A DNA stretch of 5,836 nt from Scatosoma sp045127595 (GTDB lineage: Bacteria > Bacillota > Clostridia > Christensenellales > Borkfalkiaceae): NCBI GenBank assembly GCA_045127595.1, contig JBGVQS010000040.1, forward strand, positions 1 to 5,836. Reading direction: 5' to 3'. The number at the start of each line of letters is the position of its first letter. The first letter of the stretch is position 1. Of this stretch, positions 1 through 5,636 are shown one piece after another. The position numbers and the translations under genes are program-made. The notes under the pieces were generated by a model that saw nothing but the letters and a program-made list of their open reading frames with translations, did no database searches and was not told the DNA's origin.

Positions 1-1138
1 GACCGCAGCTATCACGATGGTAATGGCTGCTCGCGGCGGTGCAGAAAAGATGAGATATGATCAAATCGATAAAGCACCCGAAGAAAGAGCTCGTGGTATC
101 ACAATCAACACCGCACACGTTGAATACCAGACGGATGCACGTCACTATGCACACGTTGACTGCCCCGGCCACGCTGACTACGTTAAAAACATGATCACTG
201 GTGCTGCTCAGATGGACGGTGCTATCCTTGTTTGTGCTGCGACCGATGGTCCCATGCCTCAGACTCGTGAACACATCCTTCTTGCTCGTCAGGTAGGCGT
301 TCCTTACATTGTTGTATTCATGAACAAGACCGACCTCGTTGACGATCCTGAACTTCTTGACCTCGTTGAAATGGACGTAAGAGATTTGCTTTCTTCCTAC
401 GAATTCCCCGGCGACGATATTCCCGTTATCCGTGGTTCCGCTTTGAAAGCACTCGAAGTTGCTTCTTCCGACAAACCTGCAGATGAAATCATGGCAGATC
501 CCGCTGTTGCTCCCATCGTTGAACTTATGGCAGCAGTTGACAGCTATATTCCTACCCCTGCACGTGAAGACTCCAAGCCCTTCCTTCTTCCTGTAGAAGA
601 CGTATTCACGATTTCCGGTCGTGGTACCGTTGCTACCGGTCGTATCGAACGTGGTGTTGCTCACGTTGGTGAACCCGCAGAAATCGTTGGTCTTATCGAC
701 AAACCCATGACGACGACCATCACCGGCCTTGAAATGTTCCACAAGCTCCTTGACGAAGCGCAAGCAGGCGACAACGTTGGTGCACTTCTTCGTGGTATCA
801 ACAGAACGGACATCCAAAAGGGTCAAGTTATTGCGAAACCTGGTACGGTTGCAACCGGTACGGAATTCGAAGCGCAAGTTTACGTTTTGACGAAAGATGA
901 AGGCGGCCGTCATACCGCATTCTTCAACCACTACAGACCTCAGTTCTTCGTACGTACGACGGACGTTACGGGTGCTATTGAGCTTCCCGAAGGCGTAGAA
1001 ATGGTTATGCCTGGCGACCACATCGATATGAAGGTTGTTCTTATTAAGCCCGTTGCTTTGGAAGAAGGTCTTCGTTTCGCTATCCGTGAAGGTGGTAGAA
1101 CGGTTGGTTCCGGTGTTATCTCCAAGATCCTTAAATAA
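1..1138 (+). CDS. tuf: Translation elongation factor Tu (EF-Tu), 5'-truncated by the window edge
   Basis: EF-Tu is the cytoplasmic GTPase that delivers aminoacyl-tRNA to the ribosomal A site. The reading frame is open from base 2 (codons for TAAIT, then MVMAARGG), so the ATG at 17 is internal. By comparison with E. coli EF-Tu about 28 N-terminal codons are missing, including the P-loop GHVDHGKT. Visible are the switch I region (RARGITINTAHVEY), the G3 motif DCPGH (bases 158-172), the G4 motif as NKTD (323-334), the G5-type GSALKALE, domain II (GRGTVATGRIERG) and domain III (GGRHTAFF, YRPQFFVRTTDVTG), ending GSGVISKILK. The 378 visible residues plus about 28 give slightly more than the usual ~395. 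The excess is explained by a longer linker after GSALKALE. The gene is followed closely by a terminator. In bacteria tuf often follows fusA, which would lie to the left. Identification is secure. Confidence 0.98.
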   Translation, partial: TAAITMVMAARGGAEKMRYDQIDKAPEERARGITINTAHVEYQTDARHYAHVDCPGHADYVKNMITGAAQMDGAILVCAATDGPMPQTREHILLARQVGVPYIVVFMNKTDLVDDPELLDLVEMDVRDLLSSYEFPGDDIPVIRGSALKALEVASSDKPADEIMADPAVAPIVELMAAVDSYIPTPAREDSKPFLLPVEDVFTISGRGTVATGRIERGVAHVGEPAEIVGLIDKPMTTTITGLEMFHKLLDEAQAGDNVGALLRGINRTDIQKGQVIAKPGTVATGTEFEAQVYVLTKDEGGRHTAFFNHYRPQFFVRTTDVTGAIELPEGVEMVMPGDHIDMKVVLIKPVALEEGLRFAIREGGRTVGSGVISKILK

Positions 1139-1167
1139 TCTTTGGATCACCGCTAAATTTAACAAAA

Positions 1168-1199
1168 GCAGCTTATCCGCTTGGGTAAGCTGTTTTTTT
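1168..1199 (+). terminator. Intrinsic terminator of tuf
   Basis: A 10-bp stem pairs CAGCTTATCC (1169-1178) with GGGTAAGCTG (1183-1192). It has one G-U wobble, a 4-nt GCTT loop, and seven T's directly after it (1193-1199). It starts about 30 bases after the tuf stop codon and is a textbook Rho-independent terminator. The AAAA just upstream of the stem (1164-1167) gives at most weak activity on the other strand. Confidence 0.93.
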
Positions 1200-1210
1200 G
1201 TGTCAATTTA

Positions 1211-1380
1211 CTAAAATCCTTATGCTCTAAAAGAAACGTCCGCGCTTGCCTTAAAGCCTTGTACGTTTCTAAACCGCGTGGGTTTAAAGAAACTTTGGCG
1301 ATTGTGTTAACGTTTTATATTATTCTAAAATCCTTAGGATTTAAAAGAAACGAAGTGCTTACTTAAAAGCCTTGCAAATT
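1211..1380. repeat. Three degenerate ~57-bp tandem repeat units
   Basis: Units begin at about 1211, 1269 and 1325, giving periods of 58 and 56 bases. Each opens with CTAAA, then has a CC...GG core, then TTTAAAAGAAAC or a close variant. Units 1 and 3 also share a tail, TTAAAGCCTTG versus TTAAAAGCCTTG. In unit 3 the core is a dyad, AAATCCT-T-AGGATTT (1328-1342). In unit 2 a different dyad sits in the same place, TAAACC (1270-1275) with GGTTTA (1281-1286). Unit 1 has lost the right arm. Unit 1 also has an 8-bp inverted repeat, AGAAACGT (1232-1239) with ACGTTTCT (1263-1270). The block fills most of the 297-base gap between tuf and the next gene. A 61-codon open frame crosses it (1181-1366), but it starts inside the terminator loop and I do not regard it as a gene. 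Function is unknown; it may be a decayed dispersed intergenic repeat. Confidence 0.6.
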
Positions 1381-1400
1381 TCATAAAAAGATGCTATAAT
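1372..1400 (+). promoter_or_regulatory. Sigma-70/SigA-type promoter for the CPBP protease gene
   Basis: A -35 box TTGCAA (1372-1377) and a perfect -10 box TATAAT (1395-1400) are separated by 17 bases. Transcription should start near 1407, about 30 bases before the GTG start at 1436. The -35 box lies at the end of the third repeat unit, so the promoter may have been supplied by that element. A weak Shine-Dalgarno AGG (1424-1426) lies nine bases before the GTG. Confidence 0.8.
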
Positions 1401-1435
1401 ATATAAAGAAAACGCTTTAAAATAGGTTAAAAAAC

Positions 1436-2275
1436 GTGCAAAATCAAGAGAATAGAAAAAGAATATGGGATAGGGTAGAAATATCGATAATCCTTGTTTT
1501 ATGCGCCGTTACGGTTGTGTTAGACTTTATTTCGCTTACTCCCTTTCGATCGGAATTTTACAATAGAATGCTCGGGAAAATCTTGCAGCAGGGTATCGGA
1601 TCGGTAGCCGTAATATTGCTGATGCTTCGGTTGCGTTTAAAACTTTTTCAAAAACCGCAAAATCTGCTGTATATGATTCCCTGTTTGATAATTGCAATCG
1701 ATAATTTTCAATTTTCCGCTTATTTTAATGGTAAAATGGAGCTTGTTAGAAACAGCCCAACGGATTTTATTACTTTTGCAGTGTATTGCCTTTTGGTAGG
1801 GCTTTTTGAAGAATGTATTTTCCGCGGCGTTATTTTTTCTGTTTTAGCAGGCTACTTTTCAAAGGATAGGAAAGGTTTTCTGCTTACCTACGTAATATCT
1901 TCCCTAATATTTGGCGGGGCGCATTTATTCAACGTATTAGGGGGCGCAGGAGTAGGACCTACCATATTGCAGGTAGGATATACGACGCTTACAGGCGGTT
2001 TATTTGCATTTGCGTTAATTAAGACGAAAAATATCCTTTGCGCAGGGTTTACTCACGCGGTATATAACTTTTTCGGGCTGTTATTTGACGTAAACGGCTT
2101 AGGAATGGGTATTGTATTTGATACGGGCACGGTAATTACTATGGCGATTGTTAGCGTTTTTATCGGCGTATTTGTGCTGTATTCCGTATGGAAATACCCC
2201 GAAAACGAGCGAAAAGAGCTGTATTTCCGCCTTGGTTATCAAAAAATGGAAGAAAATATAGATAATATCGCATAA
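1436..2275 (+). CDS. CPBP family intramembrane glutamic-type metalloprotease (CAAX/Abi type)
   Basis: This is a 279-residue polytopic membrane protein with the conserved motifs of the CPBP (Abi, PF02517-type) family. They are EECIFR at residues 125-130 (EExxxR), FGGAH at 159-163 (FxxxH) and HAVYN at 207-211 (HxxxN). The family includes eukaryotic CAAX prenyl endopeptidase Rce1 and bacterial members linked to bacteriocin self-immunity or peptide maturation. E125/E126, H163 and H207 are the expected catalytic or metal-site residues, so the enzyme looks intact. Hydrophobic stretches at about 15-33, 51-66, 78-91, 110-124, 147-160, 180-195 and 231-250 suggest seven or so membrane segments. The basic N-terminus and charged C-terminus are probably cytosolic. 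The start is GTG: no in-frame ATG occurs before residue 45, and an in-frame stop lies at 1418-1420. The gene is monocistronic, with its own promoter and terminator. No bacteriocin or peptide-maturation genes are adjacent, so the substrate cannot be inferred. Confidence 0.92.
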   Translation: MQNQENRKRIWDRVEISIILVLCAVTVVLDFISLTPFRSEFYNRMLGKILQQGIGSVAVILLMLRLRLKLFQKPQNLLYMIPCLIIAIDNFQFSAYFNGKMELVRNSPTDFITFAVYCLLVGLFEECIFRGVIFSVLAGYFSKDRKGFLLTYVISSLIFGGAHLFNVLGGAGVGPTILQVGYTTLTGGLFAFALIKTKNILCAGFTHAVYNFFGLLFDVNGLGMGIVFDTGTVITMAIVSVFIGVFVLYSVWKYPENERKELYFRLGYQKMEENIDNIA

Positions 2276-2288
2276 ATAAGCAAAACAC

Positions 2289-2327
2289 ACGGCTATCCCC
2301 AGTATAAAAGGGGTGTAGCCGTTTTTT
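2289..2327 (+). terminator. Intrinsic terminator of the CPBP protease gene
   Basis: The outer stem pairs ACGGCTA (2289-2295) with TAGCCGT (2316-2322). The inner stem pairs CCCC (2297-2300) with GGGG (2310-2313). A small asymmetric internal loop separates them, and the apical loop is AGTATAAAA. Six T's (2322-2327) follow, the first also closing the stem. It begins 13 bases after the stop codon. Confidence 0.9.
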
Positions 2328-2339
2328 CTTTAAAAAGCA

Positions 2340-2435
2340 GGTATTATGTCAGATATAATACCTATGTCTGGCATAATCACAACCAAAACAAAGGGTATTA
2401 TGTCAAACATATTACCTATGTCTGACATAATTGAC
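2340..2435. repeat. Array of four 13-bp dyads (TATGTC-N-GACATA) in two direct repeats
   Basis: Two copies of a ~41-bp direct repeat start at 2340 and 2394, 54 bases apart, and match at 34 of their first 38 positions. Each contains two 13-bp dyads. The four dyads start at 2345, 2363, 2399 and 2417, so all fall on an 18-bp lattice with the site at 2381 vacant. The last copy, TATGTCTGACATA (2417-2429), is a perfect inverted repeat around its central base; the others have one or two changes. The first dyad of each repeat is flanked by GGTAT on the left and ATACC or TTACC on the right. The two dyads in a repeat can also pair with each other, giving a 15-bp stem with a 5-nt loop (2343-2377 and 2397-2431). 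The array lies between the CPBP terminator and the -35 box of the lipid kinase gene. It could be an operator array, a REP/MITE-like hairpin element or a recombinase site. The sequence alone does not decide. Confidence 0.85.
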
Positions 2436-2455
2436 GGGAATTATTGTTGGAACGC

Positions 2456-2484
2456 TTGCGAAAAATGAAAATTTGTTGTATAAT
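2456..2484 (+). promoter_or_regulatory. Sigma-70/SigA-type promoter for the lipid kinase gene
   Basis: A -35 box TTGCGA (2456-2461, four of six consensus bases) and a perfect -10 box TATAAT (2479-2484) are 17 bases apart. Transcription should start near 2491. The ATG at 2509 is preceded by a strong Shine-Dalgarno, AAGGAG (2493-2498), with a 10-base spacer, so the leader is very short. The dyad array ends about 24 bases upstream of the -35 box, a usual place for an activator and also possible for a repressor. Confidence 0.8.
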
Positions 2485-2508
2485 AGGTAGGTAAGGAGAA
2501 AAATACGT

Positions 2509-3420
2509 ATGAAATGTATTTTTATTTATAATCCCGTCAGCGGAAAGGGAAAAATTGCGAAAAAGTTAGAGTATATTGTTTCCTCTTTAAAGGAAGCGTA
2601 TGAAGAAGTAGAAGTTTACGCGACGAAAGCGGTGGGGGATATGCGCCGCGTAGCGCGCGAATCGGTCGGTGTTTACGACGCGATTATTTTTTCGGGCGGC
2701 GACGGTTCTTTCAACGAAGTTTTGCAAGGAATCGGGGATTTGGATAATCTTCCGCAGCTTGGATATATTCCCAGCGGTACGGTAAACGATATTGCGCGTA
2801 CGCTTGGTATTCCCAAAAATATAAAAAAGGCGTTGCAAATCATCAAAGACGGTCGGGCTGAATTGCTTGACTGTATGAAAGTAAACGATACCTATGCCAT
2901 GTACGTTGTTGCGGCAGGCGCGTTTACGAGCGCAACCTATACAACGTCGCAATCTCAAAAGAATCATATGGGCAAAATTGCCTACTGGTTGCACGGGGCG
3001 AAGAAAAATTTAAAATTTCAGGTGTTTGACGTAAATTGCCAAGGCGAAACGAAGTCCGTACATTCTCATTGCGTATTGATTACAATGATGAATAGCCGTT
3101 CGGTTGCAGGTTTCCGTTTAAACAAAAAGGCTTGTTTGCAGGACGGAAAAATCGAAGTTGCGATTGTAAAGCAAAAGGAAAACCCGAAATTTTGTCAAAA
3201 ATTCGGGGCGCTGTTTGCCGTTGCAAGGCTGTTTTTATTCGGTTATAACATCAAGATGAAACGCCTTGAAAAGCTGGAAGGTTCGTCCTTTGACGTGCAA
3301 GCGGGAGACGACGTTGTATGGAATTTTGACGGAGAAAAGGGTTCGAGCGGAAACGTACACGTAGAAGTTGTACCGAAAAAAGTAAATATGATCGTTCCCA
3401 AAAAATTGAAACTGATTTAA
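2509..3420 (+). CDS. Diacylglycerol kinase-family lipid kinase (YegS/DgkB/BmrU type)
   Basis: This 303-residue soluble protein has the diacylglycerol kinase catalytic fold. Family members phosphorylate diacylglycerol or related lipids with ATP at the inner face of the membrane, often to recycle diacylglycerol into phospholipid synthesis. Visible motifs are the N-terminal NPVSGKG (residues 8-14), the nucleotide-binding GGDGSFNE (63-70; serine where threonine is commoner) and PSGTVNDIA (88-96). The C-terminal beta domain has QDGKIEV (211-217) and WNFDGE (271-276). D212 and E276 fall where the catalytic acidic residues are expected in DgkB-like enzymes. Length is normal for the family and there is no transmembrane segment. 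The ATG is well supported by AAGGAG ten bases upstream. The gene appears monocistronic and converges on the pot operon. The exact lipid substrate cannot be told from sequence: DgkB, YegS and BmrU share these motifs, so no symbol is given. Confidence 0.93.
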   Translation: MKCIFIYNPVSGKGKIAKKLEYIVSSLKEAYEEVEVYATKAVGDMRRVARESVGVYDAIIFSGGDGSFNEVLQGIGDLDNLPQLGYIPSGTVNDIARTLGIPKNIKKALQIIKDGRAELLDCMKVNDTYAMYVVAAGAFTSATYTTSQSQKNHMGKIAYWLHGAKKNLKFQVFDVNCQGETKSVHSHCVLITMMNSRSVAGFRLNKKACLQDGKIEVAIVKQKENPKFCQKFGALFAVARLFLFGYNIKMKRLEKLEGSSFDVQAGDDVVWNFDGEKGSSGNVHVEVVPKKVNMIVPKKLKLI

Positions 3421-3459
3421 AAATATCCCCTTGAAAATCTTAAGATTTTCAAGGGGATT
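3419..3459. terminator. 34-bp perfect palindrome: shared convergent terminator
   Basis: ATCCCCTTGAAAATCTT (3425-3441) is followed at once by its exact reverse complement (3442-3458). A realistic hairpin has about 15 bp and a 4-nt loop. It lies between the stop of the lipid kinase (3420) and the stop of potD (3493, minus strand). The T-tract is clear on the minus strand (the A-run 3419-3423 reads TTTTT after the hairpin), so it best fits termination of the pot operon. On the plus strand only ATTCACTTT follows, so termination of the kinase gene would be weaker or rely on the very stable stem. Confidence 0.88.
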
Positions 3460-3492
3460 CACTTTATAAACGAAAGATTTTTAATAGGGATT

Positions 3493-4824
3493 TTATTTGA
3501 TAGTAATCCACATGCGGTTCAATTTTTCGTTTGTTGCTTTATCGAAATAATTCATAACGACAAGCCGTTTGGTCGTTTCAAAGTCGGGATATTGCACAAA
3601 AACCTGACGGCGTTGATTTGCGGCGGGTACGTTGAAAATATGATTTTCTCCAAAGAAATAGCTCAAATCATAAGGAACAACGTCCGTTTCCGTTTCGTCG
3701 GCTTCGTAAAGATCTTTCACGTAATCAAAAATCAAATCTCCGCCGATACAGCTTGTATAGCCGATATATTCCATATTCCGTTTCGCGTTTTCGGGAATGG
3801 ATAAAAAGTTGACGAAAGCGGTTGCCGCTTCCACGTTTGCGCCTTTCATCATAACCCAACCGTCAAACCAAATGTTAGAAGCGGCTTCGGGGATAGAATA
3901 TTCCAAATACAGGGGATCGTCCTGCTCTTCCGCCACGTCGAGCACATACACAGCGTCGCCGCTCCATTGATAAGAAGCGTCAAAGCGTCCCATTACAATG
4001 TCCATTTTTCCTTCGTCCGTTTCAAGTCCGTACAAATTTTCACGCAAATTCTTTAATACGCGCTTGTTTTGTATATCCTTGATCGTTTCCGCGGACGTAT
4101 CGTTCATCATACGGGAAAGCTCGCTTTGATAAGATTCCAAGGTAATGTCGCCGCGCTCGTAAGCGGCTTTTAAAGCAAGCAACTCCTGCTCGTAATAAAG
4201 CCCCAGCGCCGCAAAATAGCTATCGCGGACGTTGTCTTTTGCGGTGATGTTTCTTTTACATTCCTTGTGTGTGAACGCCGTCCAGCTCTTGAAAATATCC
4301 GGCGAAGAGAATTCTTCCGGGTTATAAATAAAGCCCGTCGTGCCCCACATATACCCTGCGATATATTCCGTCCAAGAATTTCCGTTCGCGCCCTTATCAA
4401 AAACGCCTTTGATATACGGGGAAACGTTTTTTGCGTAGTAATTATGCGGATAATTGGGATCGTCCGTCAAGAAAAAGCTTTCGGGATATTTTTCAAGTCG
4501 TCCTTCCGCTAACATTTTCATCATCATATATTCGGATGGACATAAAAGGTCGTATTTATCGCCCATTTTAATCTTGTTATACATGGTTTCGTTGTCTTGT
4601 AAGGCAACGTATTCGACCTTGATCTCTTTACCGTATTCCTGTTCGTACCAGTCCTCAAATTCTTCATAAAGCGCGCGAGTTCCCGCTTCGGAATCTCCCT
4701 CGTCGATATACTCGTCCCAGCTTGCTACGCGGAGCACGTTACCGCTCGATTTACCGCAGGAAGAAAGGGGAAAACTTGAAACAACCAACAAAGCCGCTAA
4801 AGCCAACGTACATTTCTTTTTCAT
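3493..4824 (-). CDS. potD: Spermidine/putrescine ABC transporter substrate-binding lipoprotein PotD
   Basis: PotD captures polyamines outside the membrane and hands them to the PotBC permease. The 443-residue product begins with a lipoprotein signal: basic MKKK, a hydrophobic core, and the lipobox LSSC with C23 as the lipidated cysteine. PotD-like blocks follow in order: VASWDEYIDEG (33-43), YDLLCPSEYMMMKM (91-104), YIAGYMWGTTGFIYNPE (154-170), YQWSGDAVYVL (285-295) and IPEAASNIWFDG (311-322). By comparison with E. coli PotD, W36, E38, S97, Y99, W287, W319 and D321 sit at polyamine-contact positions. The protein is about 95 residues longer than E. coli PotD. Part of the excess is a charged helical stretch at about 212-275, and part is the C-terminus. 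The ATG overlaps the potC stop as ATGA. A Shine-Dalgarno AGGAG (4834-4838) lies nine bases upstream inside potC, so translation is probably coupled. Putrescine versus spermidine preference cannot be decided. Confidence 0.93.
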   Translation of the reverse strand: MKKKCTLALAALLVVSSFPLSSCGKSSGNVLRVASWDEYIDEGDSEAGTRALYEEFEDWYEQEYGKEIKVEYVALQDNETMYNKIKMGDKYDLLCPSEYMMMKMLAEGRLEKYPESFFLTDDPNYPHNYYAKNVSPYIKGVFDKGANGNSWTEYIAGYMWGTTGFIYNPEEFSSPDIFKSWTAFTHKECKRNITAKDNVRDSYFAALGLYYEQELLALKAAYERGDITLESYQSELSRMMNDTSAETIKDIQNKRVLKNLRENLYGLETDEGKMDIVMGRFDASYQWSGDAVYVLDVAEEQDDPLYLEYSIPEAASNIWFDGWVMMKGANVEAATAFVNFLSIPENAKRNMEYIGYTSCIGGDLIFDYVKDLYEADETETDVVPYDLSYFFGENHIFNVPAANQRRQVFVQYPDFETTKRLVVMNYFDKATNEKLNRMWITIK

Positions 4825-5636
4825 CTCTTTTTACTCCTATTTTTGCGGTAAGCGTTCACGTTCGCGATCACGACTACAAGAAGAATCACGAAAAAAATGA
4901 GTGCGGTAAAAGCCCAGTAAGCCGCTTTGATTTTTGCGCCGAAATAATTGTTTTTATCAAGACCGTAGATATGGGTACTGATGGTGGTAAACGAGTCGGG
5001 CTTGGTATAAGCCGCCACGACGTAATCGTCCAGCGAAAGGGTAATCGCGAGCAAGAACCCCGAAATAATTCCCGGCAAAATCTGCGGAATAATAACGGAG
5101 AAGAGTGCGCGCTTGGGCGAAGCACCCAAATCCAACGCCGCTTCGTATAAATTGTTATCCATTTGACGGAGCTTAGGGATAATCGAAAGTACGACGAAAG
5201 GGGTACATATGATCATTTGCCCAACAATCAAGGGGATATAGGTAGATTTATCCAAGCCGAAGAAAGAGATAAACAGCGCGAAAGAGATCGCGGTAACAAC
5301 TTCGGCGTTGATAACGGGAATACGGTTAATTGCGGAGAGCGTTCCGCACATTTTTTTACGGGAATAATAAATCCCGATCGAACCAACGGTTGCAAGAATA
5401 GTAGAAAGCGTCGCAACGATCAGTGCGAGTAAGAAAGTTTGCAAGACAACGCGCACAGGCTCGTTATCAAAATTGAAGAAATACTTATAATGGGCCATAG
5501 AAAAGCCGCCCCAACCTTCGTTGATATGATCGTTTGCATTAAAGCTATACGCGGTCAAGAAGATAATGGGGAAATAGATAAACAGCAAAATCAACGCGAT
5601 AAACGCCCATTTTAAAACGGTTTTTGTTTTTACCAT
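4821..5636 (-). CDS. potC: Spermidine/putrescine ABC transporter permease PotC
   Basis: This is one half of the membrane channel of the polyamine importer. The 271-residue protein has about six membrane segments, near residues 9-30, 64-90, 106-126, 133-153, 179-205 and 238-262. It carries the binding-protein-dependent permease EAA loop, EAALDLGASPKRALFSVIIP (165-184), followed by ILPG, which docks onto the ATPase PotA. The segment TLSLDDYVVAAYT (199-211) resembles the PotC signature TLSFDD found after the EAA loop. Length is normal for PotC. The ATG lies inside the end of potB, with a 7-base overlap. A G-rich site, AGGGGGA in minus-strand sense (near 5643-5649), lies about eight bases upstream. 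The TGA stop overlaps the potD start by four bases. The basic C-terminal tail is cytosolic. Confidence 0.95.
   Translation of the reverse strand: MVKTKTVLKWAFIALILLFIYFPIIFLTAYSFNANDHINEGWGGFSMAHYKYFFNFDNEPVRVVLQTFLLALIVATLSTILATVGSIGIYYSRKKMCGTLSAINRIPVINAEVVTAISFALFISFFGLDKSTYIPLIVGQMIICTPFVVLSIIPKLRQMDNNLYEAALDLGASPKRALFSVIIPQILPGIISGFLLAITLSLDDYVVAAYTKPDSFTTISTHIYGLDKNNYFGAKIKAAYWAFTALIFFVILLVVVIANVNAYRKNRSKKR

Noticed and set aside
1181..1366. 61-codon plus-strand open frame after tuf, with repeating LKSL...FKRNE-like peptide
   Set aside because: It starts inside the tuf terminator loop, has no ribosome binding site, and its apparent peptide repeats are explained by the DNA repeat units beneath it.
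1139..1435. tRNA or riboswitch in the gap after tuf
   Set aside because: I found no cloverleaf, TTCRANNC-type T-loop or known aptamer core. The gap is accounted for by terminator, repeats and promoter.
1436..2275. CPBP protease as part of a bacteriocin-immunity or phage-defence locus
   Set aside because: The motifs support the protease family, but no bacteriocin precursor, exporter, toxin or defence gene is adjacent, and the gene has its own promoter and terminator.
2340..2435. Possible CRISPR-like array
   Set aside because: There are only two 41-bp repeats, the 13-base gap is too short for a spacer, the units are internally palindromic, and no cas genes are nearby.
2587..2994. 135-codon minus-strand open frame
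   Set aside because: It lies wholly inside the lipid kinase gene, which has all family motifs. Its peptide is arginine/cysteine-rich and unlike a real protein.
4170..4669. Several open frames of 71-81 codons on both strands within potD
   Set aside because: They are shadows of the potD coding sequence with biased composition and no convincing translation signals.
4722..5150. 142-codon plus-strand open frame
   Set aside because: It is antisense to potD and potC, both well supported by family motifs, and has no recognisable domain.
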